Translations under genes and position numbers: made by a program
Assembly: GCA_001281695.1 (NCBI GenBank)
Contig: LJIE01000002.1
Span: 62,001-126,000, forward strand
Direction of reading: 5' to 3'
DNA from: a bacterium 336/3
GTDB taxonomy: Bacteria; Bacteroidota; Bacteroidia; Cytophagales; Thermonemataceae
Length of the DNA: 64,000 bases
The notes under the pieces: generated by a model
Databases searched by the model: none
Told to the model about the DNA's origin: nothing
The model's input: only the letters and a program-made list of their open reading frames with translations
Shown here: piece after piece, positions 36,146 through 44,617 of the stretch
Layout of the letters: every line of letters starts with the position of its first letter
Numbering within the stretch: position 1 is the stretch's first letter

Positions 36146-36736
36146 TTACTTAAAATTTTGATTCAATTCCTTGATAAAATTCAATATTTCTGAACTTCCT
36201 ACTTTTTTTTCTGATGAAGTTATAAAAAAGCGAGGAAATACTTCAAAATATTCTAACAAAACTTTTTTATAGTTCTCCACATTACTATTCAGTTGCGTGG
36301 CTGAAAGTTTATCTGTTTTTGTGAAAACTATTGAAAAAGGCAATTGGGCTTCTCCCAACCAAAGCATGAACTCCAAATCATTTTTTTGAGGCTCAAGGCG
36401 AGAATCCACCAAAACAAATATACAAAGCAAGTTTTCTCTCTGACTGAGGTACTCGTAAATCATTTGTTCCCAAGCTTCTCTATCAGTCTTACTTACTTTG
36501 GCAAATCCATAACCTGGCAAATCCACTATAAACCATTTATCATCTACTACAAAATGATTGATGAGTTGTGTTTTACCTGGTGTTTGAGAAGTTTTTGCTA
36601 AATTTTTATTGTTGGCAAGCATATTTATCAGGGAAGATTTCCCCACATTCGACCTCCCAATAAAAGCATATTCGGGCTTGTTGGCAGTTGGGCACTGACT
36701 AAATGCTTTACTACTTTTTACAAATTTGGCTTCCAC
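36146..36736 (-). CDS. engB: Ribosome biogenesis GTPase EngB (YihA/YsxC)
   Basis: 196 aa, GTG start, normal length. EngB is an essential GTPase in large ribosomal subunit assembly. G1 is GRSNVGKSSL near residue 27, G2 lies in TSQTPGKTQLIN near 53, G3 is DLPGYG near 72, G4 is TKTDK near 139 and G5 is ITSSEKK near 172. All five GTP-binding motifs are intact. The downstream DUF5606 gene is 27 bases away and may share the transcript. Confidence 0.95.
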   Translation of the reverse strand: MEAKFVKSSKAFSQCPTANKPEYAFIGRSNVGKSSLINMLANNKNLAKTSQTPGKTQLINHFVVDDKWFIVDLPGYGFAKVSKTDREAWEQMIYEYLSQRENLLCIFVLVDSRLEPQKNDLEFMLWLGEAQLPFSIVFTKTDKLSATQLNSNVENYKKVLLEYFEVFPRFFITSSEKKVGSSEILNFIKELNQNFK

Positions 36737-36902
36737 TACGTCAAAACTAAGTTAAGTTTGCAAATTTACGAAAATTTAGGCAAATACAAATTAATTGCAA
36801 AGAATATATTTAGTATTTGTAAAATTATCAGCTATTTATCTTTTTTTTAAACTGATGTAAGTTTTTTAAACCTTTTTACTTCAAAAAAGTCTAAAAAATA
36901 TG

Positions 36903-36910
36903 TAATTTTG
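36903..36910 (+). promoter_or_regulatory. -7 promoter element of lolA
   Basis: TAATTTTG matches TAnnTTTG exactly, 30 bases before the ATG at 36941, in a 204-base intergenic region between divergent engB and lolA. The -33 region is T-rich without a clear TTTG. Confidence 0.4.
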
Positions 36911-36940
36911 TTCCCTATAATCTAAAAACGAAAACACAAA

Positions 36941-37603
36941 ATGAAAAAATATCTTTTAAATTGTTTTTTAATCGTGAGTTTACAAGCCTCTTTTGCTCAA
37001 AATACAACTCAGCAAACTTCTCCCGAAGAAAAAGCAAAGAAAATACTTGTAGATGTAGAAAGTAGATACAAGTCGGCAAAAGCTCTACGAGCAGACTTTA
37101 TTTATGAAATGAAAAATGATGCTAACAAAGCTAAAGAAGAAGTAAAAGGTAGTTTTGTAATGAAGAAGAATAAATTTAAGTTAAAATTGGCAGATCAAGA
37201 AATCTATAATAATGGTACAACTGTATGGACTTATTTAAAAGATGCAAACGAAGTAAATATTTCTGACTACTCCCCTGAAAGTGAAGACATTACCCCCGAA
37301 AAAGTATTTACCTTGTATAAAAAAGACTACAAATATGTATTTATCAGGGAGTTTACAGAAAATGGAAAAGTTTATGAAGAAATAGACTTACAACCCACAG
37401 ACCGTAGCAAAAAAATATACAAAATTCGTTTGGTTATCAATAAAAAGACAAAGAGTATCAAAAGCTGGGAAATTTTTGAAAAAAATCAGAATCGCTTCAA
37501 ATATACTGTCAATAGCATAGAGTATAATGTAGCAGTGGATGACACTTTCTTTGTTTTTGATAAAAAGAAATACCCTAAAGTTACAGAAATAGATTTGCGA
37601 TAG
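36941..37603 (+). CDS. lolA: Outer-membrane lipoprotein carrier protein LolA
   Basis: 220 aa with a signal peptide (cut after QASFAQ, about residue 19). The LolA fold is recognisable: an N-terminal helix with YKSAKALRADFIYEM, strands with VKGSFVMKKNKFKLKL, NGTTVWTYLKDANEV, and the C-terminal DDTFFVFDKKKYPKVTEIDLR. LolA ferries lipoproteins from LolCDE to the outer membrane through the periplasm. No lolCDE genes are nearby. The gene ends against a GT4 gene on the opposite strand with a shared hairpin. Confidence 0.9.
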   Translation: MKKYLLNCFLIVSLQASFAQNTTQQTSPEEKAKKILVDVESRYKSAKALRADFIYEMKNDANKAKEEVKGSFVMKKNKFKLKLADQEIYNNGTTVWTYLKDANEVNISDYSPESEDITPEKVFTLYKKDYKYVFIREFTENGKVYEEIDLQPTDRSKKIYKIRLVINKKTKSIKSWEIFEKNQNRFKYTVNSIEYNVAVDDTFFVFDKKKYPKVTEIDLR

Positions 37604-37624
37604 TATTTAAAACCTTATATTCAG

Positions 37625-37655
37625 GCTCTTAGATTTGGTCTAAGAGCTTTTTTGT
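37625..37655 (+). terminator. lolA terminator overlapping the end of the convergent GT4 gene
   Basis: GCTCTTAGA-TTTGG-TCTAAGAGC followed by seven T residues. The stem includes the GT4 stop codon and its last codons, so the coding sequence and the terminator are superimposed. Confidence 0.8.
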
Positions 37656-38789
37656 TGCTTCCAAAAGCTCTGTTTTTTTCTGTTCCCAAGAAAAAAAAGC
37701 CTCAATATGTTTTCTTGCATTTATACCTATTTCTTTTACTTTTTCTGGATAAGAAAGCCAAATACGAATAGCTCTTGCAAGTTCCATGGGTCTATCAGCC
37801 CTGATAAGTTTACCCAACGTTTCGCTATCAATAATATCCCTTGTTACAGGCATATCTGAAGCTATTACAGGTGTCCCCACAGCCATTGATTCAAAAACTT
37901 TGAGTGGAGAACAGCCTTGTTCCAAATTTCGACTGCACTCCTTCAGTGGAGCAACAGAACAAACAGCATGCTCTACCCAAGCATATAATTCTTGCTTGGG
38001 TAGCTGATATTTCCATATTATCTTTTCCTCTAAACCTATTTTTTCAGCAAATTTTACATAAGCCTTACTATGTCGAGGTTTATGAGATGAGCAAATCACT
38101 AATTTTAAGTCTGTATCTTGTAATAGTCTAAAAGACCTTAATAATGTATCTACACCCTGCCAGCTTTGTAAAGCTCCAAAATAAATTACATATTTTTCGG
38201 GGGCTTCTTCTGGACGAGGTAATTTTTCTGGGGTTTCTGCACCATTTGTAATAATTTGTATTTTTGATGGTTTTACACCTTTTTGTATCAAAAACTTCTG
38301 AATGATTTGAGAGGGAACAATAATGATATCTGCATTTTCTAAACAAAACCATTCTAATTGACTAATTTGTTTGAGTATTTTGTCAGAAATTTGATACCTA
38401 TAAGGCAATTCGATAGAAGGTAGTGCATTTACTTCAAAAATGGTTTTGTATCGTTTGTTAGGATTAAGTAAAATGGGTACTCCACCCCAAATATCTCTAA
38501 AATGACATATTTTCAAATTGGGTTGTGTTCTCAGCCAAAATAATAGCTGTTCACTATAAAGTTCTGTTCTTTCTAAAAAATTAGGATTTTCACTTTTGAA
38601 ACGCCAAACATCTATTCCATTTTCCCATGTTTCTGATTCTGGTAGTTTTTCATCTCCCAAAACATATAACATTCCTTTAGAATATGTTTTTAGAAGAGTA
38701 TTGGCAAAATGATGAATATGTGTAGCTGCTCCCTTCGCTGATGGGAACACATCAAAGGCTGTGTAAAGAGATGTATAGCGTTGTTCCAT
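37629..38789 (-). CDS. Glycosyltransferase family 4 protein
   Basis: 386 aa from the ATG at 38789. The frame opens five codons earlier at 38804, but that ATG abuts the prs terminator, so the inner start is preferred. N-terminal GT-B half with GAATHIHHFANTL near 20; C-terminal half with YVIYFGALQSWQGVDTLL near 200 and the donor-sugar-binding ExxxxG-type motif KVFESMAVGTPVIASDMP near 300. Transfers a sugar from a nucleotide-sugar to an unknown acceptor, likely in surface glycan synthesis. No other glycan genes flank it. Confidence 0.88.
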   Translation of the reverse strand: MEQRYTSLYTAFDVFPSAKGAATHIHHFANTLLKTYSKGMLYVLGDEKLPESETWENGIDVWRFKSENPNFLERTELYSEQLLFWLRTQPNLKICHFRDIWGGVPILLNPNKRYKTIFEVNALPSIELPYRYQISDKILKQISQLEWFCLENADIIIVPSQIIQKFLIQKGVKPSKIQIITNGAETPEKLPRPEEAPEKYVIYFGALQSWQGVDTLLRSFRLLQDTDLKLVICSSHKPRHSKAYVKFAEKIGLEEKIIWKYQLPKQELYAWVEHAVCSVAPLKECSRNLEQGCSPLKVFESMAVGTPVIASDMPVTRDIIDSETLGKLIRADRPMELARAIRIWLSYPEKVKEIGINARKHIEAFFSWEQKKTELLEATKKLLDQI

Positions 38790-38803
38790 AGTCCAAAAAT
38801 ACA

Positions 38804-38832
38804 TAAAAAAAGCCTCTAAAAAAGAGGCTTTC
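38804..38832 (-). terminator. Terminator after prs
   Basis: AAGCCTCT/AGAGGCTT hairpin at 38810-38830 with an A-run at 38804-38809, so U residues follow the stem on the minus transcript, 10 bases beyond the prs stop. Confidence 0.8.
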
Positions 38833-38839
38833 TGTTTTT

Positions 38840-39793
38840 TTATAATCTACTGGTAGGTGCAATAAATAGTGAACTAATAGATTCGTATTCGTGTACACTA
38901 CGAATTGCTTTCGCAAATAAATTTGCTACACTTAAAGCATTGATTTTACTTGATTCTTTTCTTAAAGGAATGGTATCAGAAACGATTAATTCTTCTAAAA
39001 CAGAATTTTCGATATTATCATAAGCCTTGCCTGAAAGTACAGGATGCGTACAAATAGCTCTCACTGTTCTTGCTCCTTTTTCTTTAATAATTTGAGCAGC
39101 CTTTGTAATAGTTCCCCCTGTATCAATAATATCATCTACAATAACTACATCAGCACCTTCCACATCTCCTATAATTTGCATTGAAGCAATTTCATTAGCT
39201 CTTTTTCTGTGTTTATCACAAACGACCATGTCTGCAGCAAAAATAGTTGCAAAGGCTCTAGCTCTTCCCACACCCCCTACGTCTGGAGCAGCAAATACAA
39301 GTTTAGGCAAATTGATGCTTTGTAAATAAGGCACAAAAACAGCTTGTCCATCCAAATGATCCACAGGAAAATCGAAGAATCCTTGAATTTGCCCTGCGTG
39401 TAAATCGCAAGTGATAAGCCTATCTGCTCCTGCTGCCGAAAGTAAGTTTGCAACCAATTTGGCAGCAATAGCAACACGAGGTTTATCTTTTCTATCTTGG
39501 CGAGCATAACCAAAATAAGGCATTACTACTGTTACATACATAGCAGAAGCTCTACGAGCTGCATCAATGAGTAATAATAGCTCCATCAGATTGTCTGCTG
39601 GTGGAAAAGTAGATTGTACTAAGAATACATGACACCCTCTTACAGATTCAGTGAAGCTTGGAGAAATCTCTCCATCACTAAAACGTTGAATAGACACCTC
39701 TCCAAGAGGTTTACCATATTCGTGGGCGATTTTTTCTGCCAAATAACGAGAGGCAGTTCCAGAAAAGAATTTTACGAAAGCGAGGTCAGCCAT
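38840..39793 (-). CDS. prs: Ribose-phosphate pyrophosphokinase
   Basis: 317 aa, standard length. Makes PRPP from ribose-5-phosphate and ATP. Motifs: FSDGEISPSF near 38, the flexible loop YARQDRKDKPR near 98, CDLHAGQIQGFF near 130, and the PRPP signature VVIVDDIIDTGGTI near 220. A complete class I enzyme. PRPP feeds purine, pyrimidine, His and Trp synthesis; pyrR elsewhere in the window uses the same metabolite, but the genes are not linked. Confidence 0.95.
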   Translation of the reverse strand: MADLAFVKFFSGTASRYLAEKIAHEYGKPLGEVSIQRFSDGEISPSFTESVRGCHVFLVQSTFPPADNLMELLLLIDAARRASAMYVTVVMPYFGYARQDRKDKPRVAIAAKLVANLLSAAGADRLITCDLHAGQIQGFFDFPVDHLDGQAVFVPYLQSINLPKLVFAAPDVGGVGRARAFATIFAADMVVCDKHRKRANEIASMQIIGDVEGADVVIVDDIIDTGGTITKAAQIIKEKGARTVRAICTHPVLSGKAYDNIENSVLEELIVSDTIPLRKESSKINALSVANLFAKAIRSVHEYESISSLFIAPTSRL

Positions 39794-39930
39794 GATTTAG
39801 AAAACTTTTCGCAAAATTACATTTCTTTTATTCAAATGCTGACTTTATACAGAAAAAATTTTGATTTTTGTCCTAACTTATATAAATCTGAAATAGTAGC
39901 TTGGTATTCTTTATCATATATAATATGCTT

Positions 39931-40443
39931 ATGAATACTCAAGACCTCAAATTACGCCCTCGATTTCAGTTCAATACTTCTATGAGTAGAGATGAAATTG
40001 TAGAAAAATTTAGAATAGAGCTTTCCAAGAATAATCCTCATCATTTTACAGGAATGCTCACAGATTTTCATATTCAAATAAAATTTCCATCACATGTACA
40101 CAAATTATGGACACCTCACATGGAAATCAATTTGGAAGAAAACTTACAAGACAAAAGCACCTCTGTAAGAGTTTTATTAGCTCCTGTTTCTACAATTTGG
40201 ACACTTATTATCTTTCTGGGCATTGTGGTAAGCACCAGTATTTTTATTGGTCTGATGTTGGGAGTTTCTCAATGGATGATACATCAAGAAATATGGGGAT
40301 TTTATATCGTAGGCTTAGGTAGTATTGTACTATTAACATTGTATGTAATTGCCCGACAAGGCAGAACTTTATCAAGAAAAGAAATGCCACAACTCAAAGA
40401 GTTTGCTGACCAAGTATTTGAATGTGATTGTATGAATAAATAA
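39931..40443 (+). CDS. Unknown two-helix membrane protein
   Basis: 170 aa from the ATG at 39931 (MNTQDLKLRPRFQF); the frame extends to 39901 with an unlikely TTG start, and ATG at 39925 is also possible. Two transmembrane segments lie at about residues 88-113 and 120-138. The soluble N-terminal part (about 1-85) with PHHFTGMLTDFHIQIKFP resembles short uncharacterised Bacteroidota proteins. The C-terminus is cytoplasmic and ends in a CDC motif. Function unknown. Single-gene unit with a strong terminator. Confidence 0.55.
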   Translation: MNTQDLKLRPRFQFNTSMSRDEIVEKFRIELSKNNPHHFTGMLTDFHIQIKFPSHVHKLWTPHMEINLEENLQDKSTSVRVLLAPVSTIWTLIIFLGIVVSTSIFIGLMLGVSQWMIHQEIWGFYIVGLGSIVLLTLYVIARQGRTLSRKEMPQLKEFADQVFECDCMNK

Positions 40444-40470
40444 AAACCCTTTCAAATTGAAAGGGTTTTT
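40442..40470 (+). terminator. Terminator after the 170-aa membrane protein gene
   Basis: AAAAACCCTTTCAA pairs with TTGAAAGGGTTTTT directly after the stop codon. Confidence 0.85.
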
Positions 40471-40526
40471 AGAAGTGATTTCTCAAGTTCACAAGTTTTG
40501 TAACTTGTTGTTATTTATAAAAGAGA

Positions 40527-42425
40527 TTATTTTACTTCTTCAAATTCTGCATCTGTTACGTCAGAATCTTTGTTTGTATTCGATGACCCGTTTGTGTCAG
40601 TATTGGTTGTTCCACCATCTCCTGTATTCTGATACATTTCAGTAGAAGCTTGTTGCCATGCAGCGTTCAATCTTTCTAAAGCGGTGTCAATACCTGCTAC
40701 ATCCTTGCTGCTATGAGCTTGACGCAATGCTCCTAAAGCATCTTCAATAGCTGTTCTACTACCTGCAGAAAGTTTATCACCATATTCTTTCAACTGTTTT
40801 TCAGTTTGGAAAATCATGGTATCAGCAGCATTAACTTTCTCTATTTTGTCTTTTTCTGCTTTATCAGCATCTTCATTCGCTTTTGCTTCATTTTTCATCT
40901 TCTCAATTTCTTCTTTAGAAAGACCAGAAGAAGCTTCAATACGAATTTTTTGTTCTTTTCCTGTTGCTTGGTCTTTGGCTGTTACATTCAAGATACCATT
41001 TGCATCAATATCAAAAATCACTTCTACCTTAGGTATACCACGAGGAGCAGGCATGATACCATCCAAATGAAATCTTCCAATTGTACGGTTTTGACTCGCC
41101 AAAGGTCTCTCTCCTTGCAATACGTGAATAACCACAGATGCCTGATTGTCTTCAGCAGTAGAAAATGTTTCAGATTTTTTAGCAGGAATGGTTGTATTTG
41201 CTTCAATCAACTTTGTAAATACACCACCCAAAGTTTCGATACCTAAAGCAAGAGGTGTAACATCCAGTAACAATACGTCTGTTACTTCTTTGTTAAGAAC
41301 TGCACCTTGTACAGCAGCACCTACTGCCACAGCTTCATCAGGGTTTACGTTTTTAGAAGGTTTTTTACCAAAAAACTTCTCAACTTCTTCCTGAATTTTA
41401 GGGATACGAGTAGAACCACCTACTAAGATTACTTCGTCTATTTCACTTACAGAAATACCCGCATCTTGAATAGCTTTTTTACAAGGTTCAAGCGTTCTGC
41501 GTACCAAATCATCTACCAATTGCTCAAATTTAGCTCTTGAAAGAGATTTTACCAAGTGTTGAGGTACACCATCTATTGGCATGATGTAAGGTAAATTGAT
41601 ATCTGTAGAAGGAGATGAAGAAAGCTCAATTTTTGCTTTCTCAGCAGCTTCTTTCAAACGTTGAAGAGCCATAGGGTCTCTACGTAAATCAATGGTTGGA
41701 TGCTCTTTCAAGAACTCTTCTGCCAACCAATCAATGATTTTTTGGTCAAAATCATCACCACCTAAGTGTACATCACCGTTGGTAGATTTTACTTCAAATA
41801 CACCATCACCCAATTCTAATACAGAAATATCGAAAGTACCACCACCTAAGTCAAATACTGCAATGGTTACATCTTTATTACGTTTATCCAAACCATAAGC
41901 CAAAGCTGCTGCTGTAGGCTCATTAATGATACGTTTTACTTCCAACCCTGCAATCAAGCCAGCTTCTTTAGTTGCTTGGCGTTCAGCATCATTGAAATAT
42001 GCAGGTACAGTAATAACAGCTTCTGTAACAGTAAAGCCTAAATAGTCCTCAGCTGTAGATTTCATTTTTTGTAAAATCATCGCAGAAAGCTCTTGTGGCG
42101 TATAAAGTCTATCACCAATACGAACACGAGGTGTGTCATTTGTGCCTTGTTCTACTGTATAAGAAACGTGTCTAAGTTCGTTACTTACTTCAGAGTATTT
42201 TTTACCCATGAAGCGTTTAATAGACATAATCGTTTTCTTAGGGTTTGTAACTGCCTGTCTTTTAGCAGAATCACCTACTTTGCGTTCCCCATTTTCTAAG
42301 AATGCTACAATTGAAGGTGTTGTACGGCGACCTTCGCTATTGGGGATTACAACCACTTCACTTCCTTCCATTACTGCTACACAAGAATTGGTAGTCCCTA
42401 AGTCGATTCCAATAATTTTTCCCAT
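40527..42425 (-). CDS. dnaK: Molecular chaperone DnaK (Hsp70)
   Basis: 632 aa, full length. N-terminal ATPase domain: [13 protein letters not shown] at 5-17, [14 protein letters not shown] near 193, and [12 protein letters not shown] near 335. The substrate-binding domain follows ([17 protein letters not shown]) and an acidic C-terminal lid ends in [12 protein letters not shown] after a Thr/Asn/Gly-rich stretch. No dnaJ or grpE is adjacent, which is common in this phylum. The J-domain/pseudokinase at 9537-10415 is a possible client-specific partner, but this is inference. Confidence 0.97.
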   Translation of the reverse strand: MGKIIGIDLGTTNSCVAVMEGSEVVVIPNSEGRRTTPSIVAFLENGERKVGDSAKRQAVTNPKKTIMSIKRFMGKKYSEVSNELRHVSYTVEQGTNDTPRVRIGDRLYTPQELSAMILQKMKSTAEDYLGFTVTEAVITVPAYFNDAERQATKEAGLIAGLEVKRIINEPTAAALAYGLDKRNKDVTIAVFDLGGGTFDISVLELGDGVFEVKSTNGDVHLGGDDFDQKIIDWLAEEFLKEHPTIDLRRDPMALQRLKEAAEKAKIELSSSPSTDINLPYIMPIDGVPQHLVKSLSRAKFEQLVDDLVRRTLEPCKKAIQDAGISVSEIDEVILVGGSTRIPKIQEEVEKFFGKKPSKNVNPDEAVAVGAAVQGAVLNKEVTDVLLLDVTPLALGIETLGGVFTKLIEANTTIPAKKSETFSTAEDNQASVVIHVLQGERPLASQNRTIGRFHLDGIMPAPRGIPKVEVIFDIDANGILNVTAKDQATGKEQKIRIEASSGLSKEEIEKMKNEAKANEDADKAEKDKIEKVNAADTMIFQTEKQLKEYGDKLSAGSRTAIEDALGALRQAHSSKDVAGIDTALERLNAAWQQASTEMYQNTGDGGTTNTDTNGSSNTNKDSDVTDAEFEEVK

Positions 42426-42634
42426 TTTTAAACAATTAATTTAAAGTGAGTATAAAGATTTTTGTATTTGATTTAACAATCTATATGCCAAGAGTTTTTA
42501 ACTGCCAAATTGACAGAAAAAACAAAAAGACAAAATCTTATTTTATTTTTCTTCAAAAAAGTTTCTTTTTAAAGATTATTTTCGCATTTTTGCATCAAAT
42601 TTAGTATTAAATTTCAAATCAAACCTTCACAGCT

Positions 42635-43129
42635 ATGTCAGAAAAAAAGTATTTAAAATTGGATGATATTGATCTCCAGATTTTAGAAAAATTACAATTA
42701 GACTCTAAAATTACCAATGCTCAACTTGCCAAAGAAATTGGTCTTTCACCTGCTCCTACACTTGAGCGTGTAAAAAAATTAGAAAATTCAGGTTTAATTA
42801 AAAGTTATCATGCCGTTTTGGATACCGAAAAAGCGGGTCTGGGTGTAACCACGTATGTGCAAGTTTCTTTGGTTAGTCACAAGAAAGCTGTCATTGAAGC
42901 CTTTGTTAAAAAAATTAATGAAATCGATAATGTGATAGAATGTCATCACATGACAGGTGCAGCAGACTTTTTATTGAAAATTTCTGCCAAAGATATTCCT
43001 TCTTATCAAAAACTTATGCTTGAGAAAGTAAGTGAAATTGAAGAAATCAATCATATGCAATCCATGATTGTGCTTTCTACTTTCAAGAGAAATCCAGTAT
43101 TACCCATTGCTCAAGCAATGGAAGCTTAA
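42635..43129 (+). CDS. Lrp/AsnC family transcriptional regulator
   Basis: 164 aa, typical length. N-terminal winged helix-turn-helix (about residues 8-65; LQILEKLQLDSKITNAQLA then LSPAPTLERVKKLE) and a C-terminal RAM ligand-binding domain (about 70-155, with HHMTGAADFLLKI). Lrp/AsnC proteins form octamers that bind amino acids and control amino acid metabolism. In Bacteroidota close relatives may respond to leucine or other amino acids; the ligand is not determinable here. The gene is followed by a cluster of small inverted repeats. Confidence 0.9.
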   Translation: MSEKKYLKLDDIDLQILEKLQLDSKITNAQLAKEIGLSPAPTLERVKKLENSGLIKSYHAVLDTEKAGLGVTTYVQVSLVSHKKAVIEAFVKKINEIDNVIECHHMTGAADFLLKISAKDIPSYQKLMLEKVSEIEEINHMQSMIVLSTFKRNPVLPIAQAMEA

Positions 43130-43137
43130 AAAAATAT

Positions 43138-43232
43138 TGCAACAAAGTTGCATAATTGAAAAACATTTTGCAATATTGTTGCACAATAAAGTTGTGTACT
43201 CAAACGTTAAGTTTATACAACAGAATTGTTGT
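43138..43232. repeat. Cluster of four short inverted repeats downstream of the Lrp-family gene
   Basis: Four perfect dyads share a GCAAC/GTTGC-like core: TGCAAC-AAA-GTTGCA (43138-43152), TGCAA-TATTG-TTGCA (43169-43183), CACAA-TAAAG-TTGTG (43182-43196) and ACAAC-AGAATT-GTTGT (43217-43232). The first two are centred 31 bases apart, close to three helical turns. They lie between the regulator stop and its terminator, so they could be protein-binding sites or small RNA hairpins. Confidence 0.5.
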
Positions 43233-43251
43233 TTTATTAAGCGACCAAAGG

Positions 43252-43277
43252 AACCCCCTATTAAGGAGGTTTTTTTG
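43252..43277 (+). terminator. Probable terminator of the Lrp-family transcript
   Basis: AACCCCC pairs with GGAGGTT (one C-A mismatch), followed by seven T residues. Confidence 0.6.
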
Positions 43278-43279
43278 TT

Positions 43280-43747
43280 TTATGCCTGTTTCATGTATTT
43301 TTCAAGGCTTGCTTTGGCTGTTTGTTGCACTTTATTTTTTAAAAATCCCGTCCAACCTAACAATAGACCTGTCATTCCGAGAGCTTGCCTACTCCAACGA
43401 TGGAAATCGAATTTATCATTGTGTTTTACAATTTTACCATCTTTAAATTCAAACTCTGCATGAATAATATTGTGTACTTTTCTGCGAGTCTGCGAAAAAG
43501 TATAATGGGCATCCCAACGGCATTTTCCTTTGTTACCCTCAACGGACACTTCTGAAAACTCTAATTTTAGGTCTGCTCCTCTCTCGCAGAGCATTTTCCA
43601 CATGGCTCTTACCTGTTGTGCATTCAGATTTACAAAGGCTGGATCATTGAAGGTAGCTTCATCGTGGTAGCATTGTCCCATCGTGGCAGAGTCTTTGCGT
43701 GCAAAAGCCTCATAAAAAGTTTGAATTGTTTCTTGATTTGTACTCAT
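43280..43747 (-). CDS. SnoaL/NTF2-like fold protein
   Basis: 155 aa. The N-terminus (NQETIQTFYEAFARKDSATMGQCYHDEATFNDPAF) is a typical SnoaL-like/DUF4440 start, with an alpha+beta cone fold predicted and HNDKFDFHRWSRQALG near 108. Such proteins are small ligand-binding or isomerase-like proteins; no specific activity can be assigned. The last 35 residues are hydrophobic then basic. It is 21 bases downstream of the Mut7-C gene on the same strand. Confidence 0.8.
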   Translation of the reverse strand: MSTNQETIQTFYEAFARKDSATMGQCYHDEATFNDPAFVNLNAQQVRAMWKMLCERGADLKLEFSEVSVEGNKGKCRWDAHYTFSQTRRKVHNIIHAEFEFKDGKIVKHNDKFDFHRWSRQALGMTGLLLGWTGFLKNKVQQTAKASLEKYMKQA

Positions 43748-43768
43748 AACTTTGGTGTAAAAGGTTTA

Positions 43769-44506
43769 TTAGTTTTGTTCTTGTAAAGAGTCTATCACTT
43801 TACGCATATTATCGAAATGAGAGCCTTTCCAATACACTTTTTGGCAGGCATTACACTGAAAAAACTCCTCATATTCTTCTTGAATTAAAATAGGTAGCTC
43901 TTCTAAAATATTTTCTTTAGCTACATGTTGTATGCCTCCATTGCAGGTAAGGCATATTGAAAAGGGAGAAATTTTTGGCAATAATTCATATCTTTTTATC
44001 ACTTCTACAATTTGTTTTTCTACATCTTCACTTCTCAAAAAATAGCCATACGTTACATTTTTTCGTTTCAGAAGTCCAATATCTCTTGTCAGCACTATTT
44101 TATTTTCTCTTTCGGCTATGGCAGCAATTTCTTCATCGGGTACACCTTCATCTGTTACAGTCCTAAAACCGAGCATTCTTAGATATTTAGTTAGTTTCCG
44201 AACGTTGAAATCTACCATAAAATCTAAATTAGACACTGGAGGACGTACAATACAAGGCATTTGCAGTTTTGCATGATACGGAAAAACTTCTACATTGTCT
44301 TCATTTTGAAGTCTGTAACTAAAATTGACAGACTGTTTGTTCACAAGTACCCACTCTACTTCGGTATGTGGAATGCCTTGTACTTCAATAGAATCTTTGA
44401 CAGTTGAGTTTTCCTCAAAAAAATAAGTATAAGTCTGATTTCTATTTACTTTATCCAAAAACACATTGAAGTCTTGATGAAAAGTAAAATGTACAAAGTT
44501 AGACAT
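43769..44506 (-). CDS. Mut7-C RNase-domain protein with N-terminal ubiquitin-like domain
   Basis: 245 aa from the ATG at 44506 (MSNFVHFTF); ATG 44518 is an alternative four codons earlier. Residues 1-85 fit the Mut7-C ubiquitin-like domain. Residues about 90-235 are the Mut7-C (DUF82, PIN-fold) RNase domain: DFNVRKLTKYLRMLGF with the conserved Asp, IVLTRDIGLLKR, and a zinc ribbon with ICLTCNG and FQCNACQKVYW. PIN-fold Mut7-C proteins are predicted ribonucleases; substrates in bacteria are unknown. Likely cotranscribed with the SnoaL-like gene. Confidence 0.88.
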   Translation of the reverse strand: MSNFVHFTFHQDFNVFLDKVNRNQTYTYFFEENSTVKDSIEVQGIPHTEVEWVLVNKQSVNFSYRLQNEDNVEVFPYHAKLQMPCIVRPPVSNLDFMVDFNVRKLTKYLRMLGFRTVTDEGVPDEEIAAIAERENKIVLTRDIGLLKRKNVTYGYFLRSEDVEKQIVEVIKRYELLPKISPFSICLTCNGGIQHVAKENILEELPILIQEEYEEFFQCNACQKVYWKGSHFDNMRKVIDSLQEQN

Positions 44507-44617
44507 AGTTAATAGCATTTTTATTTATACAAACTTATCTTTTTTGGGCAATTAGACACTATATTTTTATGAAATTTTCAGATAGAACCCTAAATTTGCT
44601 TTAAATATCTAAGTTTT

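Noticed and set aside
40806-41246. Long open frame antisense to dnaK (and others at 41146-41394, 41692-41898)
   Set aside because: Shadow of the conserved dnaK codons; no independent start, promoter or domain.
42430-42520. Sigma-54-like GG-N10-GT pattern upstream of dnaK on the minus strand (TTGGCATATAGATTG)
   Set aside because: The -12 element is not the canonical GC, and such short matches are expected by chance in AT-rich DNA.
43068-43463. Frames downstream of and overlapping the Lrp-family gene end
   Set aside because: They cross the inverted-repeat cluster and the terminator and overlap the SnoaL-like gene on the other strand.
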